Shown: positions 44,443 to 55,736 of the stretch, one piece after another
Position numbering within the stretch: the stretch's first letter is position 1
Layout: every line of letters starts with the position of its first letter
From: Pseudevernia furfuracea
Taxonomy: Eukaryota > Ascomycota > Lecanoromycetes > Lecanorales > Parmeliaceae
DNA: 64,000 bases
Direction: 5' to 3'
Assembly (NCBI GenBank): GCA_022315425.1
Contig: JAIUPT010000015.1
Location: 248,001-312,000 of the forward strand
The notes under the pieces: model-generated
What the model was told of the DNA's origin: nothing
Database searches by the model: none
The model's input: the letters and a program-made list of their open reading frames with translations, nothing else
Translations under genes and position numbers: made by a program

Positions 44443-44788
44443 CATAGACAAAAAGGACGGCGATCATGTATTCACCCAACAATGCATCGATGCTGAGCAC
44501 ATGGAGCCATATCCTGCGCACCCGGAAAAGTGGGTAGGGCCTGGCAAGAAGTGTCCGGCATGCAAGGCTTGTCGACTTTCAGAGGAGCGAGCGGAAAAGG
44601 AGGTGGCTAAGAATGCATCGATGCGGAATCAGGAGGAAAGGGCGAAGGTCGCAAGCAAGGCCAATGGATAGGATTGGCCTGAGCCTGACCCTAAAATCAA
44701 GAACATGCTGAACAAGGTCGCGGACCCCTCAACGAAAAGGACAGGTAAAAGTGGCAAGACCAAGGGCACCCGATTTACCGTGGCATGA
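44443..44788 (+). pseudogene. Cys-containing hypothetical frame interrupted by one TAG
   Basis: After an acceptor at 44442 the frame reads IDKKDGDHVFTQQCIDAEHM, then KKCPACKACRLSEERAEKEV and stops at TAG 44669-44671. The same frame continues with DWPEPDPKIKNMLNKVADPS and a basic end to TGA 44786-44788. A donor at 44380 can supply an upstream exon, not resolved. The continuation past TAG suggests either a single nonsense change or a real short end. The CPACKAC cluster resembles a small zinc site. No family recognised. Confidence 0.35.
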
Positions 44789-45850
44789 TCTACCAGTCTG
44801 TCAGTACATCTTTGTGTCTGGGCTCGATCCCAGGATCCGGCGTTGTTTGCGCCGCGCGTTGTGGAGGGTGTACCTTTAAGATTGCGGACCGTATTAGTAG
44901 TAACTGGAGATGTCTAATTGTCCAGAAAATGTCCAAGAAAAAAACACACTCAATCATGCACTCTTTGACTTCTGAGCCATGACTGTACTCTAGATATACA
45001 ATGCTCACCAACAAAGCCAGGGTGGGTCTAAAAGAAGCCAGCCACACAGCCGACACAAGACCAAAGCATTGCCTGCTAGCGCCTTTGCGGGTGATTTATT
45101 CTCCTATAAGTATCACGCCCTCATGGCTACCTTATTGTTCCGTTGATACTAAGATGAAATCATTAAGCTGATCACCCTCATGAACAAAAGGTTATGAGGA
45201 ACATCGGCATGTCGGCTCGCGAGTCTAAGCGCTATCTACATGGTACATGTAGATTAGGCGGTAAGATTATCAAAAGGAGGCCCTTGAAAGTTCAAGAAAG
45301 CAGTGAAATGGGAATTTTTCATATACATAGTAGCCAGCCTACCTCTAAAAACGGCCAACGATGATCCACACCTAGCGTTATTCTCACGTGACGATCTCGG
45401 GAACGCCGCCCTACCGCCGTAACCACGCTGTTTCTCGTGGAGATGGGGGTTTGAGCATTGGTATTTGGTGTGTGGTATTTGGTGTGGTTTTGATGTCGAC
45501 ACTAGCTACTTGAACTGCAGTGTTGACAAAGTGGCTCCCGAAATCCTAACACGGCGGGAAGAGTGAATGTAAGGACTCCGCGGGCAAGGTTTCTTTGACA
45601 TCAAAGTGAAAAGCTGTTCAACACTGCTGAGATCCAACGTCATGTGATCCTACAGCCTTGGGCCCTCTTGGACCCAAAGGACTCATAGTACTCTTGCAAC
45701 TACATACTCTGAAATGGCTAGCTCGGACAGCTGTCCCATGTTCACTAGGTAGTTAGCACTTCGTCAACACTACTTAAGCCACGATCAAATTTAGTCGGAG
45801 GAAGTGTTGTGTCGATCTAGTGTATATATATATCCAGCGGTTTCTGATTT

Positions 45851-45881
45851 CTTTCTTCTTTCTTTCTTTCTTTCTTCTCAC
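45851..45881. repeat. (TTTC)n microsatellite in the leader region of paralogue B
   Basis: Repeated TTTC/TTCT units on the plus strand about 550 bases before ATG 46427. Pyrimidine tracts are common in fungal leaders. Confidence 0.75.
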
Positions 45882-46426
45882 CACTTCGACACTTTTATCG
45901 AAACGCAGACCAAAAAACACATCTCTCCAGGGAACACGTCCATCTTGAGAAGCCGAAGAACATCTTCCACATATTTCGGGTCTTCCAGGTAGAAACGGGT
46001 AAGCTGTGCTTCACACTTCACAAGCAACGAAAGTCACACCGTTCCTCTGGTACCGCGCGACTGCTCTTGCGAAAAAACCTCCACCAACCCGCTCGCTGCT
46101 CGGCAAAGAAAAATCTAGTCGCTCGGACATTTCCTAGCCATCTTCGTTCGAAGTCATCCTCTGGCTATAGCCGGAAACATTAACACACCTCAAACCTTCT
46201 CACTTCGGGCACACAACTGGAAGTATTTTCTTGTCAACATTCTTCGCACGACACCGTGTTCGGTCCAGAAACTTCCAAGGTTTCATTATACCTCAAACGG
46301 TTTGCTAAATCTGATACCAACCGCTCAGTCCCGGATTGATACTTCTCACTCTCTGGTGAGGTAGACGGATTAAATACCTCATCTTCTTCCTCCATTTTCA
46401 ACCACACGGTGTTGTCCAGATCAAAC

Positions 46427-49099
46427 ATGGACTCCTCAGATCAAGACTCCTTTGACAAGGCTAGGTTTGCAACTGTGCTGCGGAACTTGAAGCGAGGGAT
46501 TATTCCGTCTCTTGCATCTGCAGTCCGCTACTCAGGCCACCCTTCTACGGCTATCATCGATGTACCGACGACCCCTCGACCAGCCAGTTGCAAGCTCTTA
46601 TCCCACATCACATGTGGCTCCTACAATGCCGTGTTTACGGTTTTGTTTGCCGACGGGACTCTCTGGGTTCTGAAAGTCCCGGCGAACGGGCATCGTCAAT
46701 GTTGGGACGCACCCGCGAGTGAGGCGTTGACCTCCGAGGCTTCCACAATGCGTCTGATCAGACGCGCAACCACGGTTCCGGTTCCAGAAGTCTACGCGTT
46801 CGACGCCTCCCTCGACAATGAGCTCGGTTGTCCGTTTATACTCATGGAGCTGATACATGGGAAACCTTTGCAGGATGTGTGGTTCGACCAGAGCAGATCG
46901 CAGGCCTTGCGGGAGCAAATCCGGATCAGATCTCTGCATGGCATCGCTGAAGCAATGGTGCAACTCAACACCTTGACTTTCAGCCAGGGTGGCTCGCTTC
47001 TCTTCGACGCCAAAGGCGAGGCTGTCGGCATCGGTAGTTCGAACATCGTCGATCTCGAGACACAATACGCAAACATGCGCTCGACGGACTATGACAACAC
47101 GATGGCCTTCTGCCAGACCGGACCGTTCAGCGATCCAGCATCTTACTTGTTGTCGTTGGTGGATGCTCGCGAGGGGAAGCGCGAGCGTGGTACAGTCGAA
47201 CAAGGTGCTTACAAGCTTCTGCGCATTTTTGTTGAGTGGAGCCTCATGGACACAAGCGCCGTCAACGGGAAGCAGTCTGTCAAAGAGAAGCCTTTCGTCT
47301 TGGCACATCCCGATCTTGACAGCCAGAACATCCTGGTCAATAACGATGGATCCCTGGCTGGTATCATTGACTGGGACTGGATTGCTGCTGTGCCCCACTG
47401 CATTGGACCTCAATCACTCCCGAAGTTCCTGACTCAAGACTACGACCCGGCCAATTATGCCTATGATATCGAAGCTGGCGAACCCAAGGAAGGCTATTTT
47501 GCCGACTCACCAGCAGAGCTCGCCTGTTATAGAGCATTGTACGCTCAATTCATGGAGTCCTATGTTCCAAAGGAGGATCGGGTGAACTTTGCTAAGAGCA
47601 GTCAACATGCTGCTCGGGTTCGAAAATCACGCAAAGAGGCGGCGGACATTACAAGAAGATCTCTAATCACTACTAGTCTGCACCTTGCCGCAAAAGCGCC
47701 ATCTGAGATGCAGAAATTGATGATGCATTTGTTCGATGAGATCGCAGAGCTCACGGCTGTGGAATGGCAGGAAGAATCATCGACCGCAGAGTCTGGAGAG
47801 CAAGATGATAGCGAGGAAGGTGGCAACAAAGGCGGAGACACCGAGCCGAGCGAAGAAGACAATGGTATTGTAGTGAAGGGGGAGTCATACATACAAGACG
47901 CCGTCTCCAACGCGAAAGGGGTCAGAATTGAGCACCTTTCAGTAGACGAGTTGGTTGATGAGATAGAAAAGCTTACGGGAATGTCCTCGGCCGGCAACTC
48001 GAACCCCGAAATTACGCAAGATCCAGGATACCCCCAAGATGCTTCTCCAGCTGGAGAAACGACACCAGAGCCCACATTTGGGGCACAAGATCTGAGCACA
48101 GTTGATCATGCGAAGGAAGCTCGTCAGCCTAGAGCGGCCCGTGTTTGTGGATGGGTCAAGAGAAAGCTGCGACGAGGAGCAAAGCTCTTCCACAAGAAGC
48201 CCAAACATGATGATTCTATCGCTAGCGCAGCCTCAGCCCCTACTTCTACGCCTGCTAGAGCTGCTAGAACTCTCTGTGGGTGGACTGATAAAAAGTTGCG
48301 GCGGGTGGCTCACTGCCTCCACTGCGATGACGACGATAAGGACGTAATCACAGTCGGATCTAAGGTTGAGGCAGTGCAAAATGGCGGAATTGATGTTCTG
48401 AAAGGGTTGCGGACAAAGTTCAAGCAATTGAAACAGAAAACACGTCGCAAGGATGACAACAACTCGGAGACTGCTGAAGGCAGCGAAGAGGATATCTTGC
48501 AAGATCAACAGGCCACGAGCATATCAAAACAGCTCACAAGGGCCGAAAAGCGATCCATCTGCGGCCGATTTACTCAAATGGCCCAAGATGCCAATATTCA
48601 CTTGACCGTGGACCAACAAGTTGCCGCTGCGCATTGGATGATTGAGACGCTGCAGAATTCAGATCTCTCAGACACGAGCTTGGGCAATACACGTGGACGT
48701 CCATTTGGGGAAGCAAGACGCCACGAGAGCGATGCGTATGCCGGAGACGGCGATACAGATGCGGATCAAGACACTGAAGAAATGGGGCATCAGGATGATG
48801 GAGAAAAAGGCTCTGAGCCCATGGATCCAGCCCATATACAACAGCCAGCACTTTCTCAGGTACCAGGAGGGAGCAACCATCTTGGAACGGAGACCGCAGG
48901 GACGGCTTCTGATGAGGAGGAGTCCAGTGACGTATCACAAGTCACAGTTGATTCCCAGGCGAATATGCCCACGCAGGAGGACACTGGGGCTTTTTATCTT
49001 TTGGATGTCTGCATTGCCCTTGCGAAAGACGATCTTGACGAGCGACGCATGAAGCGACTCCGAGACGGCTTCTTCGGGTTGCTCAACCAGACAATGTGA
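46427..49099 (+). CDS. Large APH-fold phosphotransferase-like protein with long tail (paralogue B)
   Basis: A single exon of 890 residues from ATG 46427. The APH kinase fold fills residues about 20-400: LWVLKVPANGHRQCWD (ATP lysine), GCPFILMELIHGKPLQ, FVLAHPDLDSQNILV and GIIDWDWIAAVPHCIG. The tail is acidic, with two copies of an AARxxCGWxxKKLRR-type basic helix near 48121-48340, a Lys/Arg-rich coiled segment, and the conserved end LLDVCIALAKDDLDERRMKR. The N-domain, the helix pair and the C-terminal motif all have counterparts in paralogue A, though the linkers differ wholly in sequence and length. The substrate is unknown. Single-exon structure in an intron-rich genome is notable for both copies. 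Confidence 0.85.
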   Translation: MDSSDQDSFDKARFATVLRNLKRGIIPSLASAVRYSGHPSTAIIDVPTTPRPASCKLLSHITCGSYNAVFTVLFADGTLWVLKVPANGHRQCWDAPASEALTSEASTMRLIRRATTVPVPEVYAFDASLDNELGCPFILMELIHGKPLQDVWFDQSRSQALREQIRIRSLHGIAEAMVQLNTLTFSQGGSLLFDAKGEAVGIGSSNIVDLETQYANMRSTDYDNTMAFCQTGPFSDPASYLLSLVDAREGKRERGTVEQGAYKLLRIFVEWSLMDTSAVNGKQSVKEKPFVLAHPDLDSQNILVNNDGSLAGIIDWDWIAAVPHCIGPQSLPKFLTQDYDPANYAYDIEAGEPKEGYFADSPAELACYRALYAQFMESYVPKEDRVNFAKSSQHAARVRKSRKEAADITRRSLITTSLHLAAKAPSEMQKLMMHLFDEIAELTAVEWQEESSTAESGEQDDSEEGGNKGGDTEPSEEDNGIVVKGESYIQDAVSNAKGVRIEHLSVDELVDEIEKLTGMSSAGNSNPEITQDPGYPQDASPAGETTPEPTFGAQDLSTVDHAKEARQPRAARVCGWVKRKLRRGAKLFHKKPKHDDSIASAASAPTSTPARAARTLCGWTDKKLRRVAHCLHCDDDDKDVITVGSKVEAVQNGGIDVLKGLRTKFKQLKQKTRRKDDNNSETAEGSEEDILQDQQATSISKQLTRAEKRSICGRFTQMAQDANIHLTVDQQVAAAHWMIETLQNSDLSDTSLGNTRGRPFGEARRHESDAYAGDGDTDADQDTEEMGHQDDGEKGSEPMDPAHIQQPALSQVPGGSNHLGTETAGTASDEEESSDVSQVTVDSQANMPTQEDTGAFYLLDVCIALAKDDLDERRMKRLRDGFFGLLNQTM

Positions 49100-50482
49100 A
49101 TAGCGCGGGCTTTGTTGTTGTTGCAGAGGCACCTCGGACACTCTGGTAGCATCGGAGAAGCATTATGAGGGAGGTGGGAAGGGGCGCGGCGGTGGTTGTG
49201 ACATTGGGGCACAGAGACGAAAGATAGATGCGCACCGGAGAAGGAAATTGGGGAGGCCTCGGCGGGAGTCTCAAGAGGTTAATAGGGCATTCTACTCCGT
49301 TACGGATTTCACTGAAGGGTTGCTCTTCCGTTATTGTTTTGTTTCGGTGAGAAAGGGCTAGGAACTGGTTTTCAAGTCCAAGTCCATTCTTATCATTTGA
49401 ACCGAGTGCAAAACATGAGATCATCAGGGCGCCTTGACATTGTCGCTTGAATGAATGATCTGTCTGGATGAATCAGAAGATTGTCCCTGTAATCAATCCT
49501 ACTTTCATCCCTGTCATTTTATATTTATTTGCGGTGCACAAAGGCATTTTTAACAATGGCAGGACAGGACGCGCGGACGCTACGGCCTTGTTGGAGAGAC
49601 CAAGCAAAAGGTTTTTGAGCTAAAGAAGACACTAAAGATAGGACTAACCCAATCGAGGTTCTGTGCCTGGTGGGCTTTGAAATTCGTGGTCGGGTTCGTT
49701 GGGCGTACAGCGCCCCCAAATCAGGCTAGATCCTGCTCTCGTCCGCCCTACCGAGTCATATATGTAATATCGCGTTATAAGGATCACTCCAGAAAGCTCA
49801 TCCCCCCACCCCGAAACCCCACCCCAACCCCACCCCAAAACCCCGTTGCGCAGCGCGCGTGTGTGTGTGGGTGTGATTCCTACTTCAGAGAGGCGCCCCT
49901 CCAGCACTATTGCCGGAGTGGGACCGTGATTCCCCCACTCAGCCTTTTCGGCCGTGTCCGGCTTTATGTACGTACGTTGTTCTACCCATCGTCCATTCTA
50001 AAAAAAAAGAAAAAGCCGTTGCGCAGCGCAGACGTAGACGTAACAAAATCCCTCAACCTTATTCTGTTTGCTCTCTCGGCGTTTTATCGAATGGAGAAAA
50101 TCTATCTATACCTTTCTCTACCTTACTTAACTCTCTTGAAGCGCGCTACTCTATGCCTGGAGTGAGACATTTGGAATTCCTCAAAACAAAATAGGGAAAC
50201 TTGAAAAAGAAAAAAAAAACAGATACACCCATGGAAAAGTGCCGAGAGATATTTATTATTGGCCCATCACATCGTTCACGTTTATTCTCGTATAATTGCC
50301 ATCTCCGACACGCTGTGAGTCCTAAAAAGCTATCCGGGAAAACAGACCCGTCTGGACTAGAAACAATCTACACTAACATGTCTCTCCCGTTCCGTTCCAA
50401 AAACCCTCATCATCCTCCTCGTATGCTCTTCTTCAATTCATCTTTTTCTGTCCGATTTTGTATGTCGAACAATGATGCTCTT
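49100..50482. other. Intergenic region with C-run tract
   Basis: Gene-free. A run of CCCC blocks lies at 49801-49844 (separate entry). A 14-base word CCGTTGCGCAGCGC appears near 49843 and again near 50016. Confidence 0.5.
49801..49844 (-). repeat. G-run tract on the minus strand, quadruplex potential
   Basis: On the plus strand seven blocks of four or more C occur within 44 bases, separated by 1-4 bases. The complementary G runs satisfy the usual four-run G-quadruplex rule. Confidence 0.7.
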
Positions 50483-52621
50483 TTAAAAGGTTGACGCCTT
50501 CGCGAAGACTCGTACGCCCTGAGTATCGGCGCGTGGGGAGTGGTGGTGCGAGTCGACGGCCATGTCAACATCCCATTCATCGGTTTCGAAGAGGTCGAAG
50601 TCAAAGCGGGTCATGAGGGCGGGGATGCACATGTAGAGTTCTGCGTTTGCGAGACTAAGTTGGCGGGAAGATGGTATTAGCTTGGTTTACATTGGGAATA
50701 GGTGACAAAGAAATTGAGTGGTTTGATGAGAGCGAGGGGGTCAATGAGGAGGAGGTGGCAATGTTGATGTAGAGAAAGAATCAGGCCTTGGAGAAGGTAA
50801 CGAACTTGAGGCCAGCGCATTGGCGGGAGCCTTTGGAGTAGGGCATAAAGTGGTGCTCCATACGGAATCGTTGCTCCTCCTCGATATCGATCCAGCGCTC
50901 TGGGAGGAAGGCGTGCGGGCTTGGGAACACGTCTGGGTCAACTTGGTGGAATATGGGTGTCATGCTGATGATGGTCTGAAACTGTCAGAATTGGACTGCG
51001 ATACCCATGGGGGCAATCTAAAGGGAAGAGTGGTTCCTGATTTTTCTCTTCGGGGTAGTTCTGGGCTTTGGGATGCTTACTCCGGCTGGGATCTCCCATT
51101 CTTTGTAGTAAAGGGGGCGGTCACGGGGAAGGCGTTGGTGTCGAGCGATTTTACCGGTACGAAGTCTTTGAGTAGCGAGTTAGAAGGGTCAAGTAGTCGG
51201 ATTCCCACTCGGGAAGGAGTCGCCTCACCTCAGACCTTCTTTGACGCAACCAGTCTAGTGACAAATGACTCGGTTAGACTTCTGTCCAGCGTTCATCCCA
51301 TAACGGCAAACATCACGTACCAGATAAGGAAGCTGTTCTAATTGCCGTAGAGAAGGCAACGGAGATTTTGCGTTCGGCATGATAGTGCGCAGCTCGTCTC
51401 GCAGCCTAGCAAGCTTCTCTGGGCTTGCTATCAAACAATATGCCATCGTGATAAGCGCTTGTGTTGTGCTCTCGCCTCCGGCACCGACCATGGCACCGGC
51501 TTCTTGAATCACGCGAATGGTCTGTTTCTCTTCTGGGGGTAAATGGGGGCTGTTGATGACCTCATGAAAGATTGTTCGGTGACCTGCTTTCTTGAAGAAG
51601 TCGTCATTCTTCCTTTCCTCCATCCGCCGGACTGGGCCATCAACTTCCTAAACATACTGGTCAGTCCAAATCATAGCTTAGATCTGTGATGCTAGGTAGT
51701 GGAAGTTGGGAAGGCGAGCAATTGTCTGCAACGTTCTCACTATATTTGGAGCATTGGGACTTACTCGGTGCCAGACCTCAAAATGTTTAGCAGCGGGATC
51801 AACGCTCTGTGTTATCCACTCGGGAGCTCCTCGGACTACAGGCATGTACCATGATGGGAAGTACCTTGCTCTCAACCCGCTTTTGAGACCATGCTTGTGT
51901 TGTTGCATATTGCTTAGGGCAAAGCCCGGTTTATCGAGAAGCCCTCCACTTTCGGCAAAGCAGTAATCGGCGATAACATCGGCCGCAAAGCAGTGAAAAC
52001 CATTACGAAGTGGCATGACCTCTCCGCTTTTACGATACTCCTCGACCCTGTCACAAAATTTGTCGACCATGGACGTAATCACAGGCTCCAGAGCGTAGAT
52101 TTTCTGTTTTGAAAAGAACGGTAGAATAGCCGCTCTCCGTTTTCGATGAATATCATGGTCTAGTGTTCCCACTATGGAGCCGGGATTTGCAAATTGATGG
52201 GCAGTGTAGGGATCCTTGTTCCATTTTCCCTGGAAGCTATTCAGACGGTCAAAGAACTCGACATCACCTACGTGGAGTTCGTGCGGACTGATGCGAATGA
52301 TAGGACCTAAAAACATCATTAGTAGGTTGATCATCGTATTAGACTTATTCTAGTCTGAGACAAAAAGAGGTCAAAACATCCTCCAGAAAGCTCACCATAT
52401 TTCTCGTGCATCTGTTTGATCTTCCATAGGTATTCATAGTTTTCGATCGCTTCGTAGTAAAACTCATATTTCCGAGTCAAAGCGGCGAGTTTGGGACCAG
52501 GGAATTTGGCTAGAGGACTTAAGAAAAGACGGTAAACGGCTAAAGCGAGTGCATAGAACCCGACAGCGACCAGAGGCAACCAAAGAATGGTGAAGATACC
52601 AATCTTCAAGAGACCAAGCAT
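50483..52621 (-). CDS. Cytochrome P450 monooxygenase
   Basis: Seven exons on the minus strand: 52621-52396, 52306-51765, 51647-51321, 51254-51229, 51165-51081, 50975-50806 and 50654-50483, giving 515 residues. The N-terminus has one membrane helix (LLKIGIFTILWLPLVAVGFY) followed by the Pro-rich hinge KFPGPKLAALT, so the enzyme should sit on the ER. The I-helix oxygen site is GAGGESTTQ. The K-helix ExxR is E371..R374, the PERW motif follows, and the heme site FMPYSKGSRQCAGLN holds the ligand C455. Exon 4 is only 26 bases (TGCVKEGLR), and its removal would delete ExxR. The last intron donor is GTTCGT. The CAGLNLANAELY end is like that of trichodiene-oxygenase-type fungal P450s. Divergent from the polyketide synthase gene, 3.1 kb away, it is a likely tailoring enzyme. 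A Met at 52759 would extend the N-terminus. Confidence 0.92.
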
Positions 52622-55600
52622 TGTGTTGTTGGGTGGAAAAACCGACAAGCAGAGGCAGTAGAGGTAGAAATCAGTAGCTGTGAGGATAAATGGATGTGTT
52701 GGTAATGCTGCAGGAGGAATTGGGTCTACTAGAGAGAATGGGATAGGACTGAAGTTCAAGGAAAACCTGCTCTATGACCAAGGAAGCTTACGTGCGTGAA
52801 GAGGTTGGATGCTCTAAGGCCTGCGTCTTACCATGATTAGTCAAAGGGGAGCAAAGGATTACAGTGCTTCGAAGCACGAAAGTGGCCGGAATGCCAGCTT
52901 ACATGCATGAAAGTTACGCCACATGCGCAACGATCTTCGTCTCCATCCTTGAAAACATGGTAGAAGACTGCAACGAACCAAAAGCCCCTGTTGTAAAAGA
53001 AATTGACATGCATAGCAAAGAGGCTAGAAGCATGATGGCTCATAACCTGAGAGGCAAACGCTAGATTGGGTGATGCAGCTCGTAAGCCATGAGAATTGGC
53101 ACAAAGACTTGTCTCAGAGTAAATTGACTTGGATGTTGGCCCTCGCAAGAATCAATGATTTCAAGATGCAGATACTGAGGTTTGTGTCAGACGGCTTCCG
53201 TTGAATTTACCACATTCATCTTACATGATAACCTCAACAGAAGTGAGAGCGTGGTAGATCAACATGGGTGCATACTGCGAACCCGAATCCGTGGACTCCG
53301 ATGTGGACTGATCTGAACCTGGAGACTAGCAGTGCATATATCGCGACATGGTTGTACTCGCTACTTTCCGGCCTGGCGGTGAACAGGGCCAGGGAAGGTG
53401 AATAAAAAGTGGAGGGGTACTGAAACTTTGATGGCTTAGGATCGGATCAGCATGCATGTAACCCGGTATCGAGGAAGAAGCCTCTGCTGATTTCTGCACG
53501 GACTTACCCAGGGAACATTATGCGACGATTGGAATCATGCAGGGAAAGGTGACTAGAAGATGTGTCAGAGCCCAACGGATCTTCATATACGTGCACAGAT
53601 GCGGGATTAAAGCAGAGTAAGAAACTAGTGTCTAGCTAAGAAGTAAGAAGTAAGAAGGAATGGATAAGAAGTAATCAATGGGTAAGAAGTAATGGGGAGT
53701 ATTCCGTACCTTAAGATAGGTATGTAGTACATAGATGTAGATGGCACTTGTGGCCCCCTCGGTCCCGTCCGCACGGCAAAAAATAAGGTAAGGCTGAGGC
53801 GTGAACTACGAGTAACCCTAACCCTAAGTACTCTAAGGCCGAGGCGCGAACGCGCGTAAAAAGAAAAAAAGAAACAAAGTAGGTCCTCGCCTCTAGCCTT
53901 CGACTTTGACTCTCAGGTACAGACTTACTGAATAGTCTCTTAGGAAATCTCCTGCTCTTGAATTAGACGATATCAAACTTATTGTTATCGTGTTATGTTT
54001 GTGATGATGACGGAATCATGTACTGGTATGTGTCAAAAGCTCCCACCATTCCGGTGCCATTGATGATAGGACCTGATCAGCAATCATATGCAGGTCTTGG
54101 TTCATCTTCACCCTTTCTGCCCGGGTTTTCCCTCATGTATAAACTGTCAGCAGAATTTTGTCTTCCGATTTGCTATCATCTCACTCTACCGTCAATCCTC
54201 CCGGCCCATTTGGCCAAGCTTATGCGATGACGGGATCAAAAGCCGCTGGGCTGCTTTGCTGAGGGAATTACTTTCCACACATCGCGAGACAACATGCAGA
54301 GCTGTCTTTTTCCACGAAACATTTAGCTATCCTTCAGCAATCCCGCAGTTTCAGGGCTGGGAATGCCCGACCAAAAGTCTTGGCACTCGCTATGCTAATA
54401 TTGCCCTCACTGCTGTGTGGACCCCTCTACGATTGCGTGAGCCACTTAAAATGCCCAAGTCCACTGACACGCTTGGGTACCGGATGCCTAGATTTTTTGA
54501 AGACAACCCTGCCCTGACCTTTCCCGTTATCATGGTCTATCATGACGTGGACTGAAAATCACACCTTTCATGCACCAGAAGATGAATCACAGCTCCTCTG
54601 TATCTCTCCTTTCTATTACAAGCGAATCTCTGTAAAATCAGGCAGCCCTAGTTCTGTCATGCACACGAATCCACCCCAACCGCTCAATGTCTTTCCTGCA
54701 ATGTTGTCATCTTCGACTGTCTTTTGAATCCTGCAGGAGTCATCCTGCACCATGTGGTCCATAGAGAGTCTACCCAGTGGGGTTCGTGAATCTCAATCTA
54801 CACGAGGAGCTTTTCCGGCTTCGGATTGGCAATTTGGAGTTTTAGTTAGCGTGAATCATCTTGAATGCCATGCCTCAGTGATGTACTTACTGCTTCTGAT
54901 GGCGGCTACACCGATAGTCTCAAGTTTGATTCCTCCAGTCTGGCATGCGTCAACTACAACCAAAGCTCCTGATTGTTCGCTTACACCTATCTCATTATCC
55001 GTCTAAAATGGAGCAATAGACTCTGAACCATTTCGTTTCGAGATATACGTAAACAATCTGAAGCAGTGTAGGATTGCGGGCTAGTAATCCATACTGTGAT
55101 CTGATAGTCAAGTTTTTGATAATCTTTCCGCCAATGAATTAGGCTTGTCGCTTTAGCCGACGATTATATTTTCGCAATCAGCTTTTAGGTAAATAGGATA
55201 GCCTCCAAGCTCTGTTATGTGACTCATGAAGCATTTTGATTTTATTTTACGGTTGGGACGACGGACGGAAAATGGACTGCGTAGACCGCTTGAACCGCTT
55301 TGGAATGATTCAATTGTGGTTTCCAGAACAAGTCTCCGGAGGATCAGAAGCCTTTGATATGACACATCTTGTGTACTTAGCGAACTACCAAATTTTCGGT
55401 GAGTCTCACTCAGCTTCGTATCCTTGCCTCAGGATTGGAGAATGACAAATGAGTGTAGATGACTATATTGCGAGGGTTTTCGGGATGGATTCAATGCAGC
55501 TCGCCGCAGCGGCGCTGATAAGCTGCGCTTTGACAGAGCAACCAATGACCTAGGATGTTCCATGTCATGACGACAACATGAAGAAGGTTGGTGGCGTCGT

Positions 55601-55736
55601 CAAGGAGCTTGACACTGTCAGCCTTGGTCAGCACGTTATGCGAACGCTTTCCTGTTTTATAAAGTCTGGAGGTGGACTGAAACAACCCGGGAGATGAACG
55701 AACAGCTTTTCTCCGTTTCCTCCAGCCTTTTCCGCA
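52622..55736. promoter_or_regulatory. Long divergent region between P450 and polyketide synthase
   Basis: A 3.1 kb interval between divergent starts holds no gene I can support. Weak open frames at 54088-54555 and 54542-54727 do not join into a gene. It contains AGAAGTAA-type short repeats (53637-53690), a telomere-like word (53813-53827) and an imperfect direct repeat (AAGGCTGAGGCGTGAACT near 53789 and AAGGCCGAGGCGCGAACG near 53835). Confidence 0.5.
53813..53827. repeat. Short interstitial telomere-like repeat (CCCTAA)2+
   Basis: The stretch TAACCCTAACCCTAA is two and a half copies of the TTAGGG telomere repeat used by filamentous fungi. So short a copy can occur by chance. Confidence 0.6.

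Larger units (their letters stand above)
43598..46426. other. Divergent promoter region between the two APH paralogues
   Basis: A 2.8 kb gap between two divergent starts. It contains a hypothetical reading frame with an internal stop (44443-44788), a (TTTC)n tract (45851-45881) and several CT-rich leader segments close to 46427. No other gene is supported. Confidence 0.5.

Noticed and set aside
44815..44845. Stretch resembling a tRNA T-arm (CTCGATCCCAGG)
   Set aside because: No matching acceptor, D or anticodon stems around it.
54088..54727. Adjacent plus-strand frames between the P450 and the polyketide synthase, tested as a possible cluster gene
   Set aside because: They do not join by plausible introns and show no known domain.
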